DNA of 10,549 nucleotides from JALGWA01 sp964604955 (lineage in GTDB: Bacteria > Arandabacterota > Arandabacteria > Arandabacterales > JALGWA01), in assembly GCA_964604955.1 (NCBI GenBank), contig CAZSBE010000098.1, forward strand, positions 1 through 10,549, in the 5' to 3' direction. Positions 1 through 5,333 of the stretch are shown here, piece by piece (the first letter of the stretch is position 1; the number at the start of each line of letters is the position of its first letter). Both the position numbers and the translations under genes were made by a program. The notes below the pieces were generated by a model. That model was not told where the DNA came from. It searched no databases and was given only the letters and a program-made list of their open reading frames with translations.

Positions 1-66
1 TGCTTGATGAATGGTCCGGCGCTGCACCAGGATTGTCTGGACGCCGAAGTATAACATCCCCCGCAT
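1..66 (-). CDS. Possible start of a further cassette gene, cut by the window edge
   Basis: A reading frame on the minus strand starts at an ATG (66-64) that overlaps the TAA stop of the acetyltransferase gene as TAATG and stays open for 22 codons to the window edge. A second in-frame ATG lies at codon 4 (57-55). The tight coupling matches the other junctions in this gene cluster, which is the main reason to list it. There is no good Shine-Dalgarno sequence at the usual distance from either ATG, and 22 open codons in GC-rich DNA are weak evidence. No family can be recognised from the visible residues. It could equally be untranslated sequence downstream of the acetyltransferase gene. Confidence 0.25.
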   Translation of the reverse strand, partial: MRGMLYFGVQTILVQRRTIHQA

Positions 67-650
67 TACAGGTCAAGATACCAAACCAGCATCACCTCAT
101 GACAAACGTCCGGCTCGCCGGCGTAGGCGTGGAGGTTGATCTCGCCCAGCCTGCAGCCGCGGCTCAGGTAGAAGCGGCAGGCGGGCACGTTGATGTTCTG
201 GGTCTCTATCTTCATCTGAACCGCGCCGCGGCGCCGGGCCCAGGCCGCCGCATGGTCGAAGACCCTGGCCCCGATTCCGGAGCGCCTCCTGGCGGGCATT
301 ACGCGGATGTCCCAGAGAACGGCGAGGTCGCGGCGTCCGGCGAGCATGTGAACTCCGGGGGTGTCGCGGGCAACGGTGGCCCCGCAGACCGGTAAGGCGC
401 CGTCATAGCCGATGAAGACACCCCACTTCGCGAGGTCGAACCTCGCGGCCCATCTCTTCGGTCCGCCTTCCGGGGAAGCGTCGTAGTCCTTCACATAGGG
501 CCGGGCGACTGCGGTCTCCGTCAGGGTGAGGCCGCCAAGGCCCCCCTGGACGCGCTCGACCTCGAGCACGGCCTTCACCTCGAAAGCGATGGGCACACCG
601 GAATACTCGGCGAGGCCCTCCCTGCCGACCTCGGCTATGCGGAATGCCAT
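66..650 (-). CDS. GNAT-family N-acetyltransferase, streptothricin-acetyltransferase-like
   Basis: A 194-residue GNAT acetyltransferase, expected to move an acetyl group from acetyl-CoA to an amine in the cytoplasm. The acetyl-CoA pyrophosphate loop is RRSGIG at residues 122-127, after the beta-strand VLWDIRVMPA (111-120). The C-terminal segment IETQNINVPACRFY (148-161), the following GC and the terminal WYLDL strongly recall streptothricin acetyltransferases (Sat family), which carry ETQN-NVPAC-Y and end in a W/Y-rich strand. The start chosen is the ATG at 650-648. It overlaps the radical SAM stop as TGATG and has a GAGGG ribosome binding site (656-660) five bases upstream; the frame extends further upstream but only inside the preceding gene. 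It is the last clear gene of the four-gene cassette. The substrate is not known: many chromosomal relatives of Sat are uncharacterised, so streptothricin itself should not be assumed. Confidence 0.88.
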   Translation of the reverse strand: MAFRIAEVGREGLAEYSGVPIAFEVKAVLEVERVQGGLGGLTLTETAVARPYVKDYDASPEGGPKRWAARFDLAKWGVFIGYDGALPVCGATVARDTPGVHMLAGRRDLAVLWDIRVMPARRRSGIGARVFDHAAAWARRRGAVQMKIETQNINVPACRFYLSRGCRLGEINLHAYAGEPDVCHEVMLVWYLDL

Positions 651-1594
651 CAGGTCCCTCGCCTTTCGATAACAGGGTAAGTGTATGAATCCTGGAGGTT
701 GCGTATCTCTTCGCGGTAATGCGTCATATGCTGGCCGCAATTGCTCCCTATGAGGTTCTCTTCCGCCTCGCCGATGCTGAGTATTACGTCGTAGCCCAGG
801 TTCCGGAGCTCGCCGGCGACTCCGCGGTCATCACCGTCCGGCGCGACCAGGGACGATATGCCGTTTCTCCTGGCCTGGTATGTGGGATTTACGGGCGTGA
901 TCTTGATAAGGAAGATCGCGGGGTCGAACGTCTCCCGCAGGGCCGCCGCGTCGATGGGGACGCCGTCGGCCAGGGCGAAATTGAGCGTTACTTTTCGTTC
1001 GCCCTCCCGGTGAAAGAACTCTCCGTAGTCGGCGATTGCCTCAAGCCCCCATTTCTCGAATGGAACCAGCCAGGCCCTGGCCCCGGGGTCCGTAGAGTGA
1101 ATAGAAAACTGCAGTTGAAAACGTCTGCCGTAGAGGCGGTTCTTGATCTCAGCGAGACCCTCGAAGAAGGCCTCGCTCCCGGCAGGGGCCACCGTCGATA
1201 GAGAAGGGAAGAGGATCCCGGGAGGGTAGATGGCCGGCAGCCGCTCCAGCACCTTGAGAACTTCACTGTTCAGCGCCGGCTCTCCCATGCGGGCGAACTG
1301 GATCTTGAGTCTCCGCGTTCCAGGAACGCCTGAGGGGAAGCGCCTCGATACCAGGTAACTCACCTGGCCCATGATCTCGTCCGCCGTCAGCTTGCCCTCA
1401 TAGAAATTGCCCGCATCGCAGAAGGGGCATCCCACGGGGCAGCCGCAGAGTGTGGAAAGTATAAGCACCCACTTGTCCTCGAGTGGAACCGGAGGCTGCA
1501 CGGATTCGACGAATTCAATCATCCGTCCCGCATGCGTTTCGGCGATGTAAACCGTCGCCAGTTCTTCGTTTCCGCTCTGCGCGAGTACTCTCAA
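650..1594 (-). CDS. RlmN/Cfr-like radical SAM protein, N-terminally short, one catalytic Cys replaced
   Basis: A 314-residue radical SAM enzyme. The 4Fe-4S motif CX3CX2C is C52-C56-C59 (CPVGCPFC). RlmN/Cfr hallmarks follow in order: MGEP (103-106), LSTVAP (132-137), FSIHSTDP (163-170) with a following LVP (176-178), ITPVNPT (232-238), and a C-terminal NCGQ (285-288) matching the ACGQ of RlmN. C286 therefore corresponds to the cysteine that becomes S-methylated in RlmN and Cfr. Two departures are clear. About 45 residues precede the cluster, so the N-terminal accessory RNA-binding domain is missing. The other catalytic cysteine, which lies seven residues before the first cluster cysteine in RlmN and Cfr, falls at I45. 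Family knowledge says both cysteines are needed for RNA C-methylation, so substrate or mechanism may differ. Translation starts at TTG 1594-1592, three bases after the flavoprotein stop, with GGGGG seven bases upstream. Confidence 0.87.
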   Translation of the reverse strand: MRVLAQSGNEELATVYIAETHAGRMIEFVESVQPPVPLEDKWVLILSTLCGCPVGCPFCDAGNFYEGKLTADEIMGQVSYLVSRRFPSGVPGTRRLKIQFARMGEPALNSEVLKVLERLPAIYPPGILFPSLSTVAPAGSEAFFEGLAEIKNRLYGRRFQLQFSIHSTDPGARAWLVPFEKWGLEAIADYGEFFHREGERKVTLNFALADGVPIDAAALRETFDPAIFLIKITPVNPTYQARRNGISSLVAPDGDDRGVAGELRNLGYDVILSIGEAEENLIGSNCGQHMTHYREEIRNLQDSYTYPVIERRGT

Positions 1595-1597
1595 CCG

Positions 1598-2482
1598 TCA
1601 GCCCCCAAGGTGCTCTGCCATCCGCATGGCCGCCTCTACGCCGTTACCTACAGACACGGCCGCCTGCCGGTAGAGGCCGTTCTTGACGTCACCGATCATG
1701 TAGAGCCTATCAGCTAAAGTAAGATATGCAGCCTGCTCCGCCAGGCCTCTCGAGAAGAAATGCGTCGCCGGTTCCCGCCCTACCGCTATGACCAGGTAAT
1801 CGGCCGTTATGGTCGTCACGTCGGGCCTGTCCAGATGGGCGCAGGATATCAGAAGCCTGCCGGCCTGCCCAACTACTTTCCGGGCGGCCACGTTGCGCAA
1901 GTGGGATATATGCAATGAGGTGGACGCCTTTTCCCAGAGCCGCCGGTTGCACTTCGCGGCTGCGCCCCTCGAGAGCAGCGTCACTTCATTGCGCCCGGAC
2001 AGATTGAGGGCGTAGTCAAACGCCGCGTCGCCGGCTCCGATTATGGCCACCTTATTGAGGCGTATGTCCCTGATGGTATGGACCTCGTAGAGCACGCGGG
2101 CCATGATGTCGTCCGGGATCGCGAGACCCGGGATCTTCCGTGGTTCCGTACCGGACGCAACGACGGCCACGCGGCAGGCGAACTCCCCGCCGGCCGTTCT
2201 CAGCAGGAAGCGGCCGTCCCGGTGATCCAGCGACACGACCTTTTCGAAGCGCACCCCGGCCCCGCACCGGCCCAGGTGGTCCCGCATGAGACCGGCGAGC
2301 TCCGGCCCGGCGATGCCCTCGGGGAACCCGGGGTAGTTCTCGACCACGTGTGCGTTGCGCAGCAGGCCCCCGACTTCACCCTGCTCGAACAGGAGAGGTT
2401 CTATGCCGTAGCGGTTGAGCTGTATTGCCGCAGCTATCCCGGCGGGTCCCGCACCTATGATGGCCACGTCGCGCGTTTCCAA
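1598..2482 (-). CDS. Thioredoxin-reductase-like FAD/NAD(P) oxidoreductase lacking the CxxC
   Basis: A 294-residue two-dinucleotide-domain flavoprotein of the thioredoxin reductase fold. The FAD motif GAGPAG is at residues 10-15, the NAD(P) motif GAGDAA at 149-154, and the C-terminal FAD motif reads MIGDVKNGLYRQAAVSVGNG (262-281), as in thioredoxin reductases (GD...G..RQ...A...G). In true thioredoxin reductases a CxxC lies 14 and 17 residues before the second glycine motif. Here that stretch reads YEVHT (132-136), with Tyr and His at the two cysteine positions. It therefore cannot reduce thioredoxin in the usual way. Known disulfide-less relatives include ferredoxin/flavodoxin-NADP reductases of this fold; a role as NAD(P)H-driven electron donor is inferred, and the adjacent radical SAM enzyme is the obvious candidate partner. 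The TTG start (2482-2480) follows the upstream TAA with no gap and has GGAGG eight bases upstream. Confidence 0.88.
   Translation of the reverse strand: METRDVAIIGAGPAGIAAAIQLNRYGIEPLLFEQGEVGGLLRNAHVVENYPGFPEGIAGPELAGLMRDHLGRCGAGVRFEKVVSLDHRDGRFLLRTAGGEFACRVAVVASGTEPRKIPGLAIPDDIMARVLYEVHTIRDIRLNKVAIIGAGDAAFDYALNLSGRNEVTLLSRGAAAKCNRRLWEKASTSLHISHLRNVAARKVVGQAGRLLISCAHLDRPDVTTITADYLVIAVGREPATHFFSRGLAEQAAYLTLADRLYMIGDVKNGLYRQAAVSVGNGVEAAMRMAEHLGG
1602..1606 (-). promoter_or_regulatory. Ribosome binding site setting the TTG start of the radical SAM gene
   Basis: GGGGG on the minus strand, seven bases before the TTG at 1594-1592 and lying inside the end of the flavoprotein gene. The next in-frame ATG is at residue 25 (MIEF) and would discard the leading residues; the TTG sits just after the preceding stop codon and is better supported. 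Confidence 0.55.
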
Positions 2483-3139
2483 TTAGCGGGCCTCCATGGC
2501 CTGACGGAGGTCTCGGGTAAGGACCACCGTGGCGAAGCCGTGGGCGAGATTGAGCAGGCTGGCGAAGTGAAAATCTCTGTTATAAGTGGCCGTGCCGTCC
2601 ACGGGGACAAAAACGGAGAGACCTCGGACGAACGCGGACCTCGCGGTGGTCTCACAGCAGAGGTGTGTCATCACTCCCGTCACCACCACCTGGGACACGG
2701 CCCTGTCCCTGAGGATTATCTCGAGGTCGGTGCCATGGAAGGCGTCGTATTGTGTCTTGGCCAGAACGACCGACCCGGCCGGCTCGAGCCCGGCGACGAG
2801 ATCGCCGGGGCCTGTACCGGCCCTTATGAGGTCCTTCCACCATGTCCCCAGGAGTCCGGCGTCTTCGTCTGTGTTGAGGTGGCGCGTGAGAATGACCGGC
2901 AGCCCGGCTGCTACGTAGGCCGCCTCGATCTCCCTGATCTTCTTGATGACGGGAGGGAGGCTTGGGATGAAGGCGTGCGAGTCGGGGTCGCTGAAGTACT
3001 TCTGCACGTCGAGTATGAGAAGCGCGGACCTCCGGGGTTCGAACCGCATGCCCCGTCGAGGGACCCGGCCAAGCACATCTGCGAGCATAGAGGCGGCTTC
3101 CGCCTCGATCGTATCATCTGTGAAGTAGGCAGTTTTCAT
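2483..3139 (-). CDS. Isochorismatase-like cysteine hydrolase
   Basis: A 218-residue member of the isochorismatase/nicotinamidase superfamily of cytoplasmic cysteine hydrolases. The expected catalytic triad is visible: D44 in LILDVQKYF (41-49), K128 in LAKTQYDAF (126-134) and C161 in GVMTHLCCETTAR (155-167). The last motif also carries the usual non-proline cis-peptide region before the nucleophile. About 36 residues precede the core strand, as in longer isochorismatase-type members. The clustered metal-binding histidines of nicotinamidases are not evident after D44, which argues against a PncA-type enzyme. The actual substrate (isochorismate, an amide or another small molecule) cannot be told; no menaquinone, siderophore or phenazine genes are nearby. 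The start is ATG 3139-3137; only a weak purine stretch precedes it. It is the first gene of the tight cassette and its stop directly abuts the flavoprotein start. Confidence 0.9.
   Translation of the reverse strand: MKTAYFTDDTIEAEAASMLADVLGRVPRRGMRFEPRRSALLILDVQKYFSDPDSHAFIPSLPPVIKKIREIEAAYVAAGLPVILTRHLNTDEDAGLLGTWWKDLIRAGTGPGDLVAGLEPAGSVVLAKTQYDAFHGTDLEIILRDRAVSQVVVTGVMTHLCCETTARSAFVRGLSVFVPVDGTATYNRDFHFASLLNLAHGFATVVLTRDLRQAMEAR
2491..2495 (-). promoter_or_regulatory. Ribosome binding site setting the TTG start of the flavoprotein gene
   Basis: A full GGAGG on the minus strand, eight bases before TTG 2482-2480. It lies inside the last codons of the isochorismatase-like gene, whose TAA abuts the TTG. 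No ATG lies before the FAD-binding strand, so TTG is the only sensible start. Confidence 0.7.
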
Positions 3140-3152
3140 ATCCCGAGCTGTG

Positions 3153-3195
3153 CCTGACCGGCGGCGCGGCCGCCTGCCATGACGGGCGCGTCAGG
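3153..3195 (-). other. Structured spacer with nested inverted repeats
   Basis: The 64-base gap between the beta-barrel gene and the hydrolase gene holds an outer pair CCTGAC (3153-3158) / GTCAGG (3190-3195). It encloses a perfect hairpin GGCGGC-GCG-GCCGCC (3160-3174). A second short pair, TGACG (from 3179) / CGTCA, overlaps the right outer arm and is an alternative to it. There is no T tract, so it is not a classic terminator. It could attenuate or process the transcript between the two genes, or be chance in GC-rich DNA. Confidence 0.35.
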
Positions 3196-3203
3196 TGCCG
3201 GGC

Positions 3204-3794
3204 TCAGAACTTGCCGAGCCTCAGCGTGAGATTGGCGGCGACGTCCCGGAGATCCTGACTGCTGAGCCCTTCCATCATGAGGTCGGATACGAAGCGATAC
3301 GAATAGCCGAAGTCGAGGCGCCAGCCGTCACGGATGTTGAACTCAAGATTGAGGCCCGGCTCGATGATGAAGAAAGCGTCGCCGTCCCATTCTCTTTCGC
3401 TGTCCGCATCACTCGCGGAGAAGTCAGCGCCGCCTCCGCCTATAAGGGTGTAGAGCGTGAAATGGAACATGTGGTGGGGGAAGAAAATGTACTCCACCTC
3501 GAGGCCGCCATAGCCGAAGTCGAGCATCGCCGATACATCGGTCTGGTCAAAGTCGGTCGTGACGTCGGAAGTAAGCCCGTAACCACCGACTCCGAGGCAG
3601 AACTGGTGGTTGGCGACCCAGGCCACGCGGCCCCCGACCAGCACCGAGAACCTGCCGAGCATCTCCGTGCCTTTGACCACGGGCGCGAAGAAGGCCCCGT
3701 GATGGTCCACTACGCCTATCAGCGTCCGGTCTTCCGCCCCCCGCGCGGGCGCTGCCAGCAAGATGAGGAGGGCGATGAGCAGTAGCTTCTTCAT
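3204..3794 (-). CDS. Small exported protein, probable outer-membrane beta-barrel
   Basis: A 196-residue exported protein of unknown function. The N-terminus has a lysine pair, a leucine-rich core and an A-R-G cleavage site before AEDRT, giving a signal peptide of about 19 residues. The mature part alternates hydrophobic and polar residues with many Gly, Tyr and Phe (for example YGGLEVEYIFF, WRLDFGYSYRF) and ends in TLRLGKF. A C-terminal Phe after an amphipathic strand is the usual signal for outer-membrane barrel insertion. The size would suit an eight-strand barrel; this is inference. The start is ATG 3794-3792 because GGGGGA lies six bases upstream and the signal peptide begins there; the upstream extension of the frame lacks such support. 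It lies 64 bases before the hydrolase gene and may have its own promoter (3841-3870). Confidence 0.8.
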   Translation of the reverse strand: MKKLLLIALLILLAAPARGAEDRTLIGVVDHHGAFFAPVVKGTEMLGRFSVLVGGRVAWVANHQFCLGVGGYGLTSDVTTDFDQTDVSAMLDFGYGGLEVEYIFFPHHMFHFTLYTLIGGGGADFSASDADSEREWDGDAFFIIEPGLNLEFNIRDGWRLDFGYSYRFVSDLMMEGLSSQDLRDVAANLTLRLGKF

Positions 3795-3840
3795 TGAGCT
3801 TCCCCCGTGACAGTTCGTTCGGTTTTGATTTCTCCCCAAG

Positions 3841-3870
3841 ACCGTAATGGCTGAGCGATGGGTTTGTCAA
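3841..3870 (-). promoter_or_regulatory. Possible sigma-70 promoter of the beta-barrel gene
   Basis: On the minus strand a perfect TTGACA (3870-3865) is followed after 18 bases by TACGGT (3846-3841), a poor -10 element matching 3 of 6. It sits in the 99-base gap ahead of the beta-barrel gene, with a leader of roughly 40 bases. The perfect -35 box is the main support. It could serve the beta-barrel gene and the downstream cassette. Confidence 0.35.
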
Positions 3871-3893
3871 GCACCTTGGCGGGCATGGGGGCA

Positions 3894-4532
3894 TCACGCG
3901 CCCTGTATGCCGCGGCACCAAATCTGAAGGATGGTGTCGCCGAAGGCCTTGACGGGGTAGAGATCCTCATCGATGATATCGAAGCGGTCCGAAAGCAGGG
4001 CCTTCATCTCCGCGGCGCTGTAGTAGGCGTAGTACCTCGGGGCGCCGGGGAAGGACCGGGGGTTCTCTTCCATGCCCTCGCCCTCCCCGGTCTTGAAGTT
4101 GAAGGAGAAGACGCCGCCGGGCCCTATGACCCGGTGTATCTCTGCGAGGGCTGCCGGGAGTTCGCGCTTGGGAAGGTGGTAGAGGATGCCGCTGGCCCAC
4201 GCGCCGTCGAGGTACCCGTCGAGCAGGCTGAGGTTCCTGACATCCTCATTAAGATGCACTCCAGCCGGCACCTGCTCGGCGGCCGCGGCGAGCATGGCCC
4301 TCGACAGGTCGACGAGGAGCACGCGGGCTCCTCGACCGATAAGATAACCGGAATCCCTCCCGTCTCCGCATCCGACATCGGCTACCAGAGGTCCTTCGCG
4401 TCCTATGAACGCCATGAACCTGTCAAGGAACCTCTCCTCAACGCGGCGGAACTCGTCCCTGAGGGTGTGCTTGCAGTACTCTCTCGCGATCCTATCGTAA
4501 GACTCAATCGTGGTTTGGATCTCATCGGGCAT
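3894..4532 (-). CDS. Class I SAM-dependent methyltransferase
   Basis: A 212-residue Rossmann-fold methyltransferase. Motif I is VADVGCGDGRDSGYL (50-64), binding S-adenosylmethionine; the acidic end of strand 2 is D75 in LLVDLS (72-77). NEDVRNL (95-101) and LDGAWASGILYHLPK (108-122) are the usual motifs around the adenine and the fourth strand, and RVIGPGGVFSFNFK (134-147) is the typical post-motif strand. The N-terminal part YDRIAREYCK (12-21) is common in small-molecule methyltransferases. The substrate cannot be inferred. The ATG start (4532-4530) has a perfect GGAGG six bases upstream (4539-4543). It is separated from the beta-barrel gene by 99 bases and from the ferritin-like gene by 141 bases containing a terminator-like hairpin, so it probably forms its own unit. 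Confidence 0.88.
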   Translation of the reverse strand: MPDEIQTTIESYDRIAREYCKHTLRDEFRRVEERFLDRFMAFIGREGPLVADVGCGDGRDSGYLIGRGARVLLVDLSRAMLAAAAEQVPAGVHLNEDVRNLSLLDGYLDGAWASGILYHLPKRELPAALAEIHRVIGPGGVFSFNFKTGEGEGMEENPRSFPGAPRYYAYYSAAEMKALLSDRFDIIDEDLYPVKAFGDTILQIWCRGIQGA

Positions 4533-4607
4533 GCCGGGCCTCCTCGCGGCTTGAATGGCCTCGTTCCATGGGAGTTAGACCCGACATGCGAAAGGGGGTT
4601 CCGCTGA

Positions 4608-4655
4608 GAAACAACGGCGGGCGGGCCTATCGAATCCTTTCGAGCGGGCCTGCCC
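4608..4655 (-). terminator. Imperfect hairpin, likely terminator of the ferritin-like gene
   Basis: Reading leftward after the ferritin-like stop codon, GGGC-a-GGCC-cgc-TCGAA pairs with TTCGA-ta-GGCC-c-GCCC around the loop AGGA (4619-4655). The tail GCCGTTGTTTCT follows. The stem is long with small internal loops, and the tail is only moderately T-rich. It begins about 20 bases after the stop, where a terminator would be expected. Confidence 0.5.
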
Positions 4656-4673
4656 GTTCAGTGCAATAGATAC

Positions 4674-5189
4674 TCAGAACTGGCCGTCCATCTTGTATTC
4701 CATGACGTCGAACCAGTATCCGTTGTGGGTCAGGTTGTCGATCTGGGACTGGATGAGGTCGTAGTGCACCTGCTCCTCATCCCTTATTCGCCTGAAGACC
4801 TCCGCCGCTTCAGGGTTCCCCGCTTCTACCACGGCCTTGTCGAAGAACTGCATGGCCCTTCGCTCGAGTTCGAGAGCTTTATTGAGAAAGTCGAGCTCCA
4901 CGTCAAGGTCCTTGGGCTCGAACTGCTCGCGTGCCTCATCGAAGTAGGGCACCCGCTTGGCAGGCTGCGCGTTCTTAACCGCGGCCTTCCATTCGCCGCC
5001 CCCCGTCACCTCATCAAAGATCTTCTGGAAGGTCTTCTGGTGCTCGATTTCCTCATTGCCGAGCCTTGTAAACATCTTCTTGCCGGCTTCGCACTGCACC
5101 TGGCTGGCGGCGTCCATGAAGAACTTGTAGCCTGACACCTCCATATCGATGGCTGTCTTCATCGCTTTGGCAGCCTTATCGTCCACCAT
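4674..5189 (-). CDS. Ferritin-like (rubrerythrin-type) diiron protein without rubredoxin domain
   Basis: A 171-residue four-helix-bundle diiron protein. Two homologous halves are visible: E17 in MEVSGYKFF with E47xxH50 (EEIEH), and E109 in LERRAMQFF with E139xxH142 (DEEQVH). These six residues make the carboxylate-bridged diiron site of rubrerythrins and related ferritin-like proteins. No CxxC pairs are present, so the C-terminal rubredoxin domain of classical rubrerythrin is missing. The C-terminus (THNGYWFDVMEYKMDG) is an aromatic tail. A role in peroxide or oxygen detoxification, or iron handling, is inferred from the family and fits a microaerophile or anaerobe. The start is the second of two close ATGs (5189-5187): AAAGGAGT (5196-5203) is spaced properly for it and too near the first (5195). 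It has its own promoter and a terminator-like hairpin. Confidence 0.9.
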   Translation of the reverse strand: MVDDKAAKAMKTAIDMEVSGYKFFMDAASQVQCEAGKKMFTRLGNEEIEHQKTFQKIFDEVTGGGEWKAAVKNAQPAKRVPYFDEAREQFEPKDLDVELDFLNKALELERRAMQFFDKAVVEAGNPEAAEVFRRIRDEEQVHYDLIQSQIDNLTHNGYWFDVMEYKMDGQF

Positions 5190-5244
5190 GTTCATACTCC
5201 TTTCGCTTCTGGCCGCATCGTCCTGTTCTCTGATAGTCCCGACA

Positions 5245-5273
5245 ATACTATGACAGTTCAGCGGATTAGACAA
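5245..5273 (-). promoter_or_regulatory. Sigma-70-type promoter of the ferritin-like gene, with an overlapping dyad
   Basis: On the minus strand TTGTCT (5273-5268) is followed after exactly 17 bases by TAGTAT (5250-5245); each matches the consensus at 4 of 6 positions. The predicted leader is about 50 bases to the ATG at 5189. A short dyad ACAAG-acatatg-CTTGT (5270-5286) covers the -35 edge and could be an operator, but the arms are only 5 bases. Confidence 0.5.
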
Positions 5274-5333
5274 GACATATGCTTGTTCTCCCCAATACCT
5301 CTTAGATGTCGCCCTGCTCGCCCAAGGAGCACG

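Noticed and set aside
66..740. A longer version of the acetyltransferase, 224 residues
   Set aside because: The extra 30 residues overlap the end of the radical SAM gene; the TGATG junction and GAGGG site support the start at 650.
2078..3157. A 359-codon plus-strand frame opposite the flavoprotein and hydrolase genes
   Set aside because: The minus strand carries unmistakable catalytic and cofactor motifs in the same stretch; the plus frame has none and no ribosome binding site was found for it.
4674..5273. A longer version of the ferritin-like protein, 199 residues
   Set aside because: Its first 28 residues would come from the -35 box, the promoter and the ribosome binding site. The ATG at 5189 has a well-spaced AAAGGAGT.
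5315..5331. Hairpin TGCTC...GAGCA just after the UbiE-like methyltransferase stop
   Set aside because: Only 5 base pairs with a 7-base loop and no T tract; not convincing as a terminator.
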